This document shows, piece after piece, positions 11,920 through 19,750 of a stretch of DNA of 21,213 nt. Made by a program: the position numbers and the translations under genes. This DNA is from a virus: positions 1-21,213 of the IMG/VR virus record IMGVR_UViG_3300024255_000193. One strand, written 5' to 3'. Numbering within the stretch: position 1 is the first letter of the stretch; every line of letters starts with the position of its first letter. The notes under the pieces were generated by a model. That model saw only the letters and a program-made list of their open reading frames with translations. It did not search any database and was not told the origin of the DNA.

Positions 11920-12115
11920 CGAATACTTTGCATTGTGGTGCACCAGGATGATCATCACAGAAGCTGTCAAGGAGCTTGTCCTTGTGTCGCTCTGTTGGAT
12001 CAGCAATCTTACCTTCTGTCAAGGGATCCCACTCGTCAGATGGGTGGGTTTCATTACAGTGGAGATCCACTTTGTACTTTGAGTACTTGTCGTTGGGGTC
12101 CTTTTGTACAGTCAT
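11912..12115 (-). CDS. cp12: CP12-like Calvin cycle regulator
   Basis: A 67-residue acidic protein whose C-terminus is diagnostic of CP12: CDDHPGAPQCKVFDD (residues 53-67), with the C-x8-C pair and the closing aromatic-DD that enters the GAPDH active site. CP12 shuts down GAPDH and phosphoribulokinase when oxidised; cyanophages carry it to divert carbon from the Calvin cycle to the pentose phosphate pathway and nucleotides. The N-terminal half is atypical: there is one cysteine (Cys20) rather than a pair, and the AWDxVEEL motif is reduced to SDEWDPLTEG. It may therefore bind GAPDH but regulate PRK differently. The start forms ATGA with the nusG stop. Confidence 0.82.
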   Translation of the reverse strand: MTVQKDPNDKYSKYKVDLHCNETHPSDEWDPLTEGKIADPTERHKDKLLDSFCDDHPGAPQCKVFDD

Positions 12116-12699
12116 TTTTTGTAAACCTGTTCCTTAGAAAACTCTGCTGGTACAACTCTACCAAACATGTCAAGTTGTCCAAGGATCTTATTGCCCTGGA
12201 CACTGACCACTTCACATTTGTATCCTGCAAATGGTCCATCAATAACATCTAAGATGTCACCAACTTCATAATCATTTAGCACATTTTGTTTAACCTCAAG
12301 GTGTGCATCGTCACACATATCAAACAGACGTTTGATTTCTCTTGGTTTGAATGCAATGGGTTTCTTTTGATTGCAATTCACAAAGAACTTGACGCCTGGT
12401 GTACCTAGGATAAGGTCAAAGGTTTCTGCTGGGAATGATTCTTTTATGTTCCCAAGTTCGTCCTCATCAAGGGAGGGTTTTACCTTTACCAAAAGGTAAC
12501 CAGACATGAGAAGTTTGTTCTTGACCTTACGTTTGCCTCCTTTGTCAACAACGAGTTCCTTCTTTTGTAGATACTCTACATCCAAAAGGTTCTTATCATT
12601 GAACAGTGCTCGTCTGGAAATAAGTTCTGCTTTGGTTGCCTTCTCCTTGTTCATGTTGATGGAGACTGCGTACCAGTGTTTGAAGTCTTGAAGTGACAT
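12112..12699 (-). CDS. nusG: NusG-type transcription elongation factor
   Basis: A 195-residue protein with the two-domain layout of NusG. The NGN domain runs from about residue 7 (FKHWYAVSINMNKEKATKAE) through LLMSGYLLVKVKP (63-75), the usual FPGYVLV strand, to TPGVKFF and KPIAFKPREIKRLF. The KOW domain is near 142-195: YEVGDILDVIDGPFAGYKCE and LDMFGRVVPAEFSKEQV match bacterial NusG closely. NusG binds the polymerase clamp and affects pausing, Rho termination and translation coupling. A phage copy could modify host polymerase for phage operons. The start ATG 12699 overlaps the preceding stop (TGATG). Confidence 0.88.
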   Translation of the reverse strand: MSLQDFKHWYAVSINMNKEKATKAELISRRALFNDKNLLDVEYLQKKELVVDKGGKRKVKNKLLMSGYLLVKVKPSLDEDELGNIKESFPAETFDLILGTPGVKFFVNCNQKKPIAFKPREIKRLFDMCDDAHLEVKQNVLNDYEVGDILDVIDGPFAGYKCEVVSVQGNKILGQLDMFGRVVPAEFSKEQVYKK

Positions 12700-12902
12700 C
12701 AATAAACATCCTCATAAAGGTAGTCGAGAACTGTATCATAATCTATATTGCTGTCACCTGTAAAGATAACACCAAGATTTTTATAATATTTGTAGATCTT
12801 CTTGTAAAGTTTTTGGTTGGTGCGAAGATCTGTGTCTCCAGAGATTGCCTCACGAATGGTTGGGAGGTGATCACTGAACTTGTGAAGTATTTGGGTTGCC
12901 AT
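12699..12902 (-). CDS. Hypothetical 67-aa protein
   Basis: A 67-residue protein from ATG 12902, which forms TAATG with the upstream stop. It is helical and tyrosine rich: MATQILHKFSDHLPTIREAI, then KLYKKIYKYYKNLGVIFTGD and a closing DYDTVLDYLYEDVY. No family is recognised. Its stop overlaps the nusG start, so the two are translationally coupled. Confidence 0.65.
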   Translation of the reverse strand: MATQILHKFSDHLPTIREAISGDTDLRTNQKLYKKIYKYYKNLGVIFTGDSNIDYDTVLDYLYEDVY

Positions 12903-13444
12903 TATTCTGTAGGTTGTACAAGCCAACCAGGTCGACGATCTGGTAGCTTAAGATAATTATAATAACACCACTCTTTGGTGTTAAGGTATTGACGATAAGC
13001 ATCTACATCACTGATGGATGTATCAAACTTAAGGTTCTCGGGCATTGCACGTGCAAATGAAGTTACATTGTAACAATCGAGGATGGACGACTGGGTCTTA
13101 TCCTGAAACAAGTCTACCACATCAAGGATAGAATCATTGAGACCATGAGCTGAATCATAACGTTCGTGAAACTCATCACATAAACCAACAGCGTGCATGA
13201 TTAACCATGCACAATTGCTGTAAGATTGTGCCACCCATTGAGTGCAGGGGTGGTTCTTGAAGGCACCCTTTGCTGTGAGGAAAGGGTTACCATCAACCTT
13301 CTTGACCTGACCAATGTCCCAGTAGTGACTGGAGAACACCACAGACAACATCTGTGCTGACTCTAGAATCATTTTGGTGACATGCCTATCAGGTAGAAGT
13401 TTTGCTGACGTGATGGGGTTGGTATCAACAACAAAGATGTTCAT
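12902..13444 (-). CDS. Conserved phage protein, HPC-W motif family
   Basis: A 180-residue protein of a family widespread in phages that I recognise by pattern but cannot name. The N-terminus MNIFVVDTNPITSAKLLPDR is followed by HVTKMILESAQMLSVVF; then come NHPCTQWVAQSYSNCAWL, SFARAMPENLK, a YRQYL helix and the end YLKLPDRRPGWL. The conserved D, H, K, E, Q, HPC and W positions suggest an enzyme, perhaps acting on nucleic acid; a pyrimidine-dimer glycosylase relation has crossed my mind but is not supported by visible motifs. It is the first gene after the promoter at 13468-13496 and leads the nusG-cp12 operon. Confidence 0.7.
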   Translation of the reverse strand: MNIFVVDTNPITSAKLLPDRHVTKMILESAQMLSVVFSSHYWDIGQVKKVDGNPFLTAKGAFKNHPCTQWVAQSYSNCAWLIMHAVGLCDEFHERYDSAHGLNDSILDVVDLFQDKTQSSILDCYNVTSFARAMPENLKFDTSISDVDAYRQYLNTKEWCYYNYLKLPDRRPGWLVQPTE

Positions 13445-13446
13445 AG

Positions 13447-13470
13447 AATAAGGGGGTCTTACCTCTTATT
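13447..13470 (-). other. Hairpin between promoter and start codon of the nusG-cp12 operon
   Basis: The minus strand has AATAAGAGG and CCCCCTTATT around TAAGA, an imperfect inverted repeat that overlaps the end of the -10 box and the stop of the 63-aa ORF and ends three bases before the ATG at 13444. It has no T-tract, so it is a leader or weak termination hairpin. Confidence 0.45.
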
Positions 13471-13657
13471 GTAACGCATCATCGTTGTTCTGACAAGCGA
13501 GACCCATATGGTAGATATCGTTGTGGTTGTTCATCCCCATTCGATATGGAAACATCTGCTCTGCTCTAGCCTTTATCTCATCCCTGGTGAGGTTAGGTGC
13601 CTCAAAGCAAATCCTCCCCAGGTAATAAGACATTGACATTGCCAGGATACTAATCAC
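13466..13657 (-). CDS. Hypothetical small protein after the 54-aa ORF
   Basis: A 63-residue ORF with GTG 13657 as the first start, overlapping the preceding stop by eight bases. An ATG at 13639 gives 57 residues and may be the real start. The body is hydrophilic: SYYLGRICFEAPNLTRDEIK, then RAEQMFPYRMGMNNHNDIYH and a polar end. No family recognised. Its stop lies in the -10 region of the next operon's promoter. Confidence 0.5.
   Translation of the reverse strand: MISILAMSMSYYLGRICFEAPNLTRDEIKARAEQMFPYRMGMNNHNDIYHMGLACQNNDDALQ
13468..13496 (-). promoter_or_regulatory. Sigma70-type promoter of the nusG-cp12 operon
   Basis: The minus strand reads TTGTCA (13496-13491), 17 bases, TACAAT (13473-13468); each hexamer matches five of six. 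It lies in the 3' end of the 63-aa ORF, 24 bases before the ATG at 13444. It should express the conserved protein, NusG and CP12. Confidence 0.6.
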
Positions 13658-13814
13658 TCTTAGGGAAGATGTTAGACTTGATAAGTTCTACTGCTGCATC
13701 GTCAATTGTATTGTCAGTACTCTTAGCATACGCTTCGAGCAAGTCAATTACCAACTGCCTCACTCCTCTACTCTTAAGGAATGAGAAAAGGATGGGTTTG
13801 ATTAGGAGGATCAT
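13650..13814 (-). CDS. 54-aa conserved protein after the tail fibres
   Basis: A 54-residue ORF from ATG 13814 to TAG 13650. It has a hydrophobic N-terminal helix (MILLIKPILFSFLKSRGVRQ) and a polar helical C-terminus (LVIDLLEAYAKSTDNTIDDA, then AVELIKSNIFPKSD). I recall very similar short proteins in cyanophages next to tail fibre genes. The hydrophobic start invites comparison with a holin, but there is only one possible membrane segment and no further support. A short inverted repeat (ATCTTAGC, GCTAAAGAT) covers the start codon. Confidence 0.6.
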   Translation of the reverse strand: MILLIKPILFSFLKSRGVRQLVIDLLEAYAKSTDNTIDDAAVELIKSNIFPKSD

Positions 13815-13838
13815 CTTTAGCTTAGTGGCTAAGATTAT

Positions 13839-14981
<1,143 letters not shown>

Positions 14982-15001
14982 ATCCTTGGATACTTTCTAG
15001 G

Positions 15002-15009
15002 TATTTATG
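15002..15009 (-). promoter_or_regulatory. Late promoter box CATAAATA
   Basis: The minus strand reads CATAAATAC in the short gap between the two fibre genes, 20 bases before the ATG at 14981. It matches TATAAATA in seven of eight bases and is well placed to start the collagen-like fibre transcript. Confidence 0.65.
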
Positions 15010-15012
15010 GGG

Positions 15013-18000
15013 TCAGACTAGTGCTGGAAGCTCACTGAAGTCATAAGGAAGACTCTCCTTCCAAGAATTCTGTGTTTTATTATACCCAAATGGGTGTTTG
15101 CCAGGTGAACTATCTGTTACCAACTTGTCGAGAGCCGCCTTATCACCAAATGTCATCAAACCATTAAGGTCTGAGGCATTTGCCTTAGGAATGATTGTGT
15201 AATTATTACCAGGGGATAACTTCAGGGAATCCTTATTGGCGGTTTGTTTGGTGTCAATCCATGTGGCTGTTGTGTCTACGTTTACAGTAGCACCAGGTGC
15301 AATGCCATCCAGTTTTGTTTTATCCGCAGAATCGAAAAGACCAATGTTGGATGCTGTAGCCAAAGGAATGTAAGTTACACTTGTATCTAGAACTTGGGCC
15401 CCATCTACTTTGTGTGAGAGTGTAACCACACCATGCTTGATGCCGCCACTATTTGGTACATCCGCCACATCATAGTCAATCTTGAACTCAGTTAGAGAAG
15501 AAGGGATAGTTGGGACACCTGAAAGATTAGAGTAATCCAACTGTTTGTTGATCCAACCAGTGGCGTCCTTATAAAGGACGTTACCAGCTGCTTCACTAGC
15601 GAGGGTTACATCACTGAGCTGACCGAGTGACTCAACAAGAGTTGGTTTGTTGAGGATGAAGGCGTCAGAAGTTAGTACAGTCTCAGTCCAGTTAGATTGA
15701 ACGTTACCTGTAACAGGATTATCAATTAGATTTTTGAGTGCATCTTTGTCAGCTACTGACATCAAACCATCAATACCTCCACCAATTGAAGTAGAAATAG
15801 TAGCAACGGGAATGGTGGTGACATTAGCGGGACCCACTCCAGGTGAGAAGATCAGGGAGTTTGGATTGGTGTTTTCTTTGGAGTTACTCCAATCAGCTGT
15901 TGTGTTTACATTCTTTTCTGCACCAGATGCAATGCCATCCAGTTTAGCTTTATCACCGAATGACATCAAACCATTAAGGTCTGAGGCATTTGCTGTAGGA
16001 ATGTTTGTGGTGCCACTACCAGGTGAGAAGATCAGGGAATCCTTATCGCTGGCTTGTTTGGTGTCACTCCATGTGGCTGTTGTGTCTACGTTTACAGTAG
16101 CACCAGGTGCAATGCCATCCAGTTTATCTTTGTCAGCTGATAACATCAAACCATCAATACCACCAACACCTTTAGTAACAAGAGGAATGTTAGTGGCATT
16201 AGTGAGACCATCACCAGGTGAGAATATCAGGGAGTTCTTATTGGTGGTTTTTGTGGTGTCACTCCATGTGGCTGTTGTGTTCTTATGCTTTTCTGCTCCT
16301 GCCTCAATATTATTAAGTTTGGTCCAGCTATCTGGGTGCATCAAACCAGCTACCAATGAAGTAGCTGCTGGAATTGTTGCAGAGTTGCCTCCAGTAGAAA
16401 TATCAATATCTCCACTTCCAATTACCGTACCATCTTGAGCTGTATTGGCTGAATAACTCAGGTCAGCGACAGGAATCTCACCCATGCTAGCAAAGAGGAA
16501 GTAGGTATCAACACCATTACCTTCATTGAAGATTCTATCTCCAGGTCTAATCACTGCAGCATTCAACCCAGGCCAGGTTGCAATACCATCTACACTGATA
16601 GTATTACTTTGGATGTATATGGTTGGTACTGTTGGTAGTGGACTTGGTTTGGTAGCATTATCAGTACCGTCGACGACTCCACCATACTCAAGAACACCAC
16701 TCAGACCAGTGTTTACCCACTTAGTACCATTATAACTTAAGAACTCTCCTGTTACAAGACTACTAAATTCAACATTAGTAAGGTCTTGAATGTTAACTGG
16801 AATAGACGGTCTGTTGAGGATGTGGGCGTCTGAACCAATATCGTCTTCGCCCCAATCAGATTGAACGTTTGCGTCAGCACCATCTGCAATGCCATCCAGT
16901 TTTGTTTTGTCAGCCGCGGTCATCAAACCTGCGTTGTCGACTACACCATTACTGTCTGTTATAGTACCAGCACCAGCCAAGGGAATGATTGAGGTGGTAT
17001 CAGTAGTGCCATAAGTGATTTTCACTTGGCCCTTATCAGTACCCTCTTCATAAGTTTGTGACAAACCAAGATTAACTTCTGCACCATCTGCAATGCCATC
17101 CAGCTTAGTTTTGTCTGAAGGTGACATCAAACCTGCATTACCAAGTAGACTACCTGGTGCAGGAGATTCAACTAAAGGAACAATAGCACTAGTGCCTGAT
17201 ACACCATTTGTTTTGGTTGTTACGAGACCATTGATGGGATTCTTTGTGTATGCCAGGTCAGATGGAATAACGTTAGTAATTAATCCATTCCCATTAACGT
17301 TTACTATTGGTGCGTCTACTACCTCATCATAACTTAATTCAAAGTCACCAGTGAGGGAGTTAGTTGGAAGTGAATCAAGAAGATTTTTATCACCATAGTA
17401 CATCAATCCAGACTGAGATTTAAATGTATCAACAAGGGGGATTTCAACTTCACTGCCATCACCTGCAGTTAATGTACCAACATCTTTGCTTGGTGTATAT
17501 TCCAGATCAATGATGACGTTCTTAATGCTACCATTAGCATACACAGATGTGTCAGTGTCATCAAAAACAATCTCAGGTTGATTCAGAATTTCAGAATCTG
17601 TACCATTACCTCTTTCACTCCAATCACTTTGAATATTACTAACAGTACCAGACAGAGAATCCAGCTCCAGTTTCTGGGCTGGTGTCATCAAACCAGCAGC
17701 CACATCAGTAACTGCTGTGATTCTAGCGTTAGAACCTTTATTGTTTATGACAGTACCAAACAGAGCGCTCGCTCCGTATGAAAGATCAACTGATACATTA
17801 TCAATTTCATTGAAATTGTTATAAACAATGAGAGGTTTGTTCTTGATGTAGCTTGAGACTGCAGTGTTTGTTTCTGTAAAGTCAGATTGAGGAACAGAAA
17901 ACTCCTCAGTCAGGTAACCTGCATCAGCGTGGTTACCCCAACTCCATGCCTCATTCCAATAGTCAATGGAAAGTTGGCTGATTGTAATCCCTGGCCACTT

Positions 18001-18222
18001 TATTAAGTTTTCTTGAGAGAAGAACAACTCACCAGTTAGGTGAGTGTTACTTTTAAAATTAACACTACCTTTGAAGGTAAGATTCGTAGAAGTGAATGTG
18101 TCCACCACACCCTTCCAAGAGATGTGCGTTGTTGTCAGGTCCTCATCGTTGAGGATGAAATAATCGTTAGTGGTTGCCCTATTAACGATTGGTAGTTGAC
18201 TGATCCTTACTTTATTCGACAT
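15013..18222 (-). CDS. Giant repetitive tail fibre / adhesin protein
   Basis: A 1069-residue protein from ATG 18222 (MSNKVRISQLPIVNRATTND); three codons upstream open with TTG and are probably not used, because the second fibre aligns from this methionine. After the shared anchor domain (about residues 1-95) the protein is built of repeats whose core is ADKTKLDGIADGA followed by N-V-x-T-T-A-T-W-S-D-T and SLIFSPG; I count at least six KLDGIA cores. Such repeats occur in long fibres of many phages and give an extended trimeric shaft. The last 30 residues (KHPFGYNKTQNSWKESLPYD onward) are unique and may form the tip. There is no obvious chaperone domain. It is the likely host recognition fibre. 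Confidence 0.85.
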   Translation of the reverse strand: MSNKVRISQLPIVNRATTNDYFILNDEDLTTTHISWKGVVDTFTSTNLTFKGSVNFKSNTHLTGELFFSQENLIKWPGITISQLSIDYWNEAWSWGNHADAGYLTEEFSVPQSDFTETNTAVSSYIKNKPLIVYNNFNEIDNVSVDLSYGASALFGTVINNKGSNARITAVTDVAAGLMTPAQKLELDSLSGTVSNIQSDWSERGNGTDSEILNQPEIVFDDTDTSVYANGSIKNVIIDLEYTPSKDVGTLTAGDGSEVEIPLVDTFKSQSGLMYYGDKNLLDSLPTNSLTGDFELSYDEVVDAPIVNVNGNGLITNVIPSDLAYTKNPINGLVTTKTNGVSGTSAIVPLVESPAPGSLLGNAGLMSPSDKTKLDGIADGAEVNLGLSQTYEEGTDKGQVKITYGTTDTTSIIPLAGAGTITDSNGVVDNAGLMTAADKTKLDGIADGADANVQSDWGEDDIGSDAHILNRPSIPVNIQDLTNVEFSSLVTGEFLSYNGTKWVNTGLSGVLEYGGVVDGTDNATKPSPLPTVPTIYIQSNTISVDGIATWPGLNAAVIRPGDRIFNEGNGVDTYFLFASMGEIPVADLSYSANTAQDGTVIGSGDIDISTGGNSATIPAATSLVAGLMHPDSWTKLNNIEAGAEKHKNTTATWSDTTKTTNKNSLIFSPGDGLTNATNIPLVTKGVGGIDGLMLSADKDKLDGIAPGATVNVDTTATWSDTKQASDKDSLIFSPGSGTTNIPTANASDLNGLMSFGDKAKLDGIASGAEKNVNTTADWSNSKENTNPNSLIFSPGVGPANVTTIPVATISTSIGGGIDGLMSVADKDALKNLIDNPVTGNVQSNWTETVLTSDAFILNKPTLVESLGQLSDVTLASEAAGNVLYKDATGWINKQLDYSNLSGVPTIPSSLTEFKIDYDVADVPNSGGIKHGVVTLSHKVDGAQVLDTSVTYIPLATASNIGLFDSADKTKLDGIAPGATVNVDTTATWIDTKQTANKDSLKLSPGNNYTIIPKANASDLNGLMTFGDKAALDKLVTDSSPGKHPFGYNKTQNSWKESLPYDFSELPALV
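15244..15315 (-). repeat. 72-bp near-identical repeat, copy A (fibre gene)
   Basis: This 72-base stretch is repeated at 16054-16125 with one visible mismatch (tcaatcc against tcactcc). It encodes T-A-T-W-(I/S)-D-T-K-Q and neighbouring KLDGIAPGATVNVD. Flanking blocks near 15140-15185 and 15957-15998 are also nearly alike, so a longer unit was duplicated or converted recently. Confidence 0.85.
16054..16125 (-). repeat. 72-bp near-identical repeat, copy B (fibre gene)
   Basis: Second copy of the repeat at 15244-15315. The shorter core gcaatgccatccagttt recurs further near 15938, 16889 and 17090, at more divergent repeat units of the same fibre gene. Confidence 0.85.
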
Positions 18223-18252
18223 GGGTGCCAAGTAGTTTAATTTTATTTAGTT

Positions 18253-18927
18253 TTATCTGATGTAACCCATGTTAACCAACCATTCTCTTGTCATGGGGGT
18301 GGGGTCAATCTCTTTCCATGGTTTATTGTTAGTTCTGTTTATAATTTGAAGGACTTCAACAGTCATGTTCTCTGTGTAACCTGCCCACTTAGCTTCCCTC
18401 TCCCAAGGAATGATGGGGTTATCCTCTCCATAAGCAAGATTGGCGGCAACCACAATACCACGTGGTACATCCTCTTCTGAGTAAATGATAGCAAGTTGAT
18501 TGTTATCGATGGTTCCTGCCATTGCATCCTGTGCAGCATGCCAACCCTCATGTCTTAAGGTCTCAAGGAACTGAATTGGATCATCAACATAAGATTCATT
18601 GAGGAACATATTATTTCCTACTGTGTAATAGATTCCTGCAGTTGAACGAATGAAGTACTTGTCATCGGCAAGGTATACACCTACACCCATCTGTTGTAGT
18701 TCAGAGATGATGATGTCTGCTTCTTCTCTAACGTTTGTGTAATTAGAATAAGTGAGGATATTAGCTAAGTCTTCTACACTTTTTATCTGTACTACTTCAT
18801 CTGCACACTCACGCATCATCATACACCCTTGTGAGTCTGGCGTCTTCCATCCTTTCACTGCAGGATCGGCAAGAGCAGGGGCAATCATGGTAGATGATGC
18901 AATCAATGCTAATAATAATTTTTTCAT
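18253..18927 (-). CDS. Secreted HExxH zinc metalloprotease-like protein
   Basis: A 224-residue protein with a signal peptide (MKKLLLALIASSTMIAPALA, probable cut after residue 20) and a zincin motif RHEGWHAAQD, in which HEGWH at 126-130 supplies two histidine ligands and the catalytic glutamate. Glu176 or Glu178 in PWEREAKWAG is a candidate third ligand, as in gluzincins. Cys35 and Cys41 could form a disulfide after export. Similar proteins occur in other cyanomyoviruses; the substrate is unknown. It could cut cell-surface proteins or peptidoglycan-linked material in the periplasm. The ATG follows a terminator hairpin, with its own promoter just upstream of that. Confidence 0.78.
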   Translation of the reverse strand: MKKLLLALIASSTMIAPALADPAVKGWKTPDSQGCMMMRECADEVVQIKSVEDLANILTYSNYTNVREEADIIISELQQMGVGVYLADDKYFIRSTAGIYYTVGNNMFLNESYVDDPIQFLETLRHEGWHAAQDAMAGTIDNNQLAIIYSEEDVPRGIVVAANLAYGEDNPIIPWEREAKWAGYTENMTVEVLQIINRTNNKPWKEIDPTPMTREWLVNMGYIR

Positions 18928-18932
18928 AAGGC

Positions 18933-18957
18933 AAAATAAAAGGAGGTTATAACCTCC
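18933..18957 (-). terminator. Terminator with perfect 16-nt palindrome before the protease gene
   Basis: The minus strand has the palindrome GGAGGTTATAACCTCC (18957-18942) followed by TTTTATTTT. It ends the pilin operon, 37 bases after the 61-aa gene, and stands six bases before the protease start codon. Confidence 0.8.
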
Positions 18958-18961
18958 CTTA

Positions 18962-18990
18962 ATTATAATAGTTTTGGTTGTTAATGTTAA
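18962..18990 (-). promoter_or_regulatory. Sigma70-type promoter for the protease gene
   Basis: The minus strand reads TTAACA (18990-18985), 17 bases, TATAAT (18967-18962). The terminator palindrome begins four bases after the -10, in the discriminator region, so new transcripts would start within its 5' arm. Confidence 0.6.
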
Positions 18991-18993
18991 GGT

Positions 18994-19179
18994 TTATCTT
19001 CTCTTGTCCCACTCATCCTCATGAAGGTAAGGACTCCAACGAGTTTCATTACGCATGTACTTCCTGTGACCTTCAAGGCGTTCGACTGCAAACTCACGTC
19101 GTTCTGGTGAGTTATTGTAAGAGATGTCTCTGAGTTCACTGAGCATCTCTTGGAAGAACTCTTTGATGTTATCAATCAT
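18994..19179 (-). CDS. 61-aa conserved cyanophage protein
   Basis: A 61-residue hydrophilic protein, starting in an ATGA overlap with the pilin-like gene. It reads MIDNIKEFFQEMLSELRDIS, then NNSPERREFAVERLEGHRKY and RWSPYLHEDEWDKRR. The SPERREFAVERLEGHRKYM block is one I recall from small proteins of several cyanomyoviruses. It is probably helical; function unknown. A terminator follows, so it closes the pilin operon. Confidence 0.75.
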   Translation of the reverse strand: MIDNIKEFFQEMLSELRDISYNNSPERREFAVERLEGHRKYMRNETRWSPYLHEDEWDKRR

Positions 19180-19748
19180 GTGTCATAATCAGGGTGATCG
19201 CCGTATCCTTTGATGTTGTTGATGTCATAGAGCCAAGCATTAGGGTCAGAGAATTGGTAGTTTGTCTGATTCCAGGCATCTTGTGGCATACAAGCTCCAT
19301 TCAAAGCTGTATAATACTGGTCATTGTAACCATAAACACCCCAAGGATCATGCATGGGACATTGATGACCTGAGTATCGTGTAGGAGTTTCGAATGCGAA
19401 CTCTCGTCCTCCAGTACCACCACTTGATCCATCTAATCCTTGATCAGGAACTGCTAGTCGAAAAGCACGAGTAACAGATTGAACATACTTACCAGATCCA
19501 TAGGTACAGGTAACACTGTATGCGTTCTCAGTATTTTCTCTCGACTCTGAAGTACAGGGACCATCAACTGTCGGTGGAAGGTCAAGTTTGCCTTCGTAAG
19601 TAGCAGCGAAGACCGTTGCTGATGTTTCAGCCACACCTAAGTTCTGTGCCCTCTTAGCTGCTTCAGCTGGTGCGAGGGACATTGTCATCAAGGCGGGGGC
19701 CATAGCCCCGCCAATTGACATAGTCACCATGGTGGAGATTATGTTCAT
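19176..19748 (-). CDS. Pilin-like companion protein
   Basis: A 190-residue protein starting two bases after the pilin stop. It has an N-terminal hydrophobic helix (STMVTMSIGGAMAPALMTMS, residues 5-24) without a basic leader, then AKRAQNLGVAETSATVFAAT, which parallels the AKDSVAIATLTNAAKE part of the pilin, and a cysteine pair (Cys65, Cys81) like the pilin's own. The C-terminal half is different, rich in G, Y, W and N, with Cys130 and Cys153. I infer a second pilin-like or pilus-associated subunit of the kind seen beside pilA in picocyanobacteria; it lacks the GFTLIE processing site, so a different membrane protein is possible. Confidence 0.6.
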   Translation of the reverse strand: MNIISTMVTMSIGGAMAPALMTMSLAPAEAAKRAQNLGVAETSATVFAATYEGKLDLPPTVDGPCTSESRENTENAYSVTCTYGSGKYVQSVTRAFRLAVPDQGLDGSSGGTGGREFAFETPTRYSGHQCPMHDPWGVYGYNDQYYTALNGACMPQDAWNQTNYQFSDPNAWLYDINNIKGYGDHPDYDT

Positions 19749-19750
19749 GA

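Noticed and set aside
13650-13814. Holin call for the 54-aa protein
   Set aside because: One hydrophobic helix near the fibre genes is not enough; no lysin is adjacent.
15734-16438. Long plus-strand ORF of 234 codons
   Set aside because: It is the antisense shadow of the repetitive fibre gene: its repeats mirror the KLDGIA units, it has no ribosome binding site and it looks like no protein.
15013-18222. CRISPR-like array from the repeated gcaatgccatccagttt motif
   Set aside because: Spacing is irregular, the motif lies in frame in a fibre gene and encodes the repeated KLDGIA segment.
18231-18250. Late promoter ACTAAATA before the giant fibre
   Set aside because: Only six of eight bases match and the key position before TAAATA differs, so I do not list it, though the gene must have a late promoter or rely on read-through.
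18987-19175. Alternative 62-codon frame over the 61-aa gene
   Set aside because: The frame at 18994-19179 has the ATGA coupling and the SPERREFAVERLEGH block; this one is its shifted shadow.
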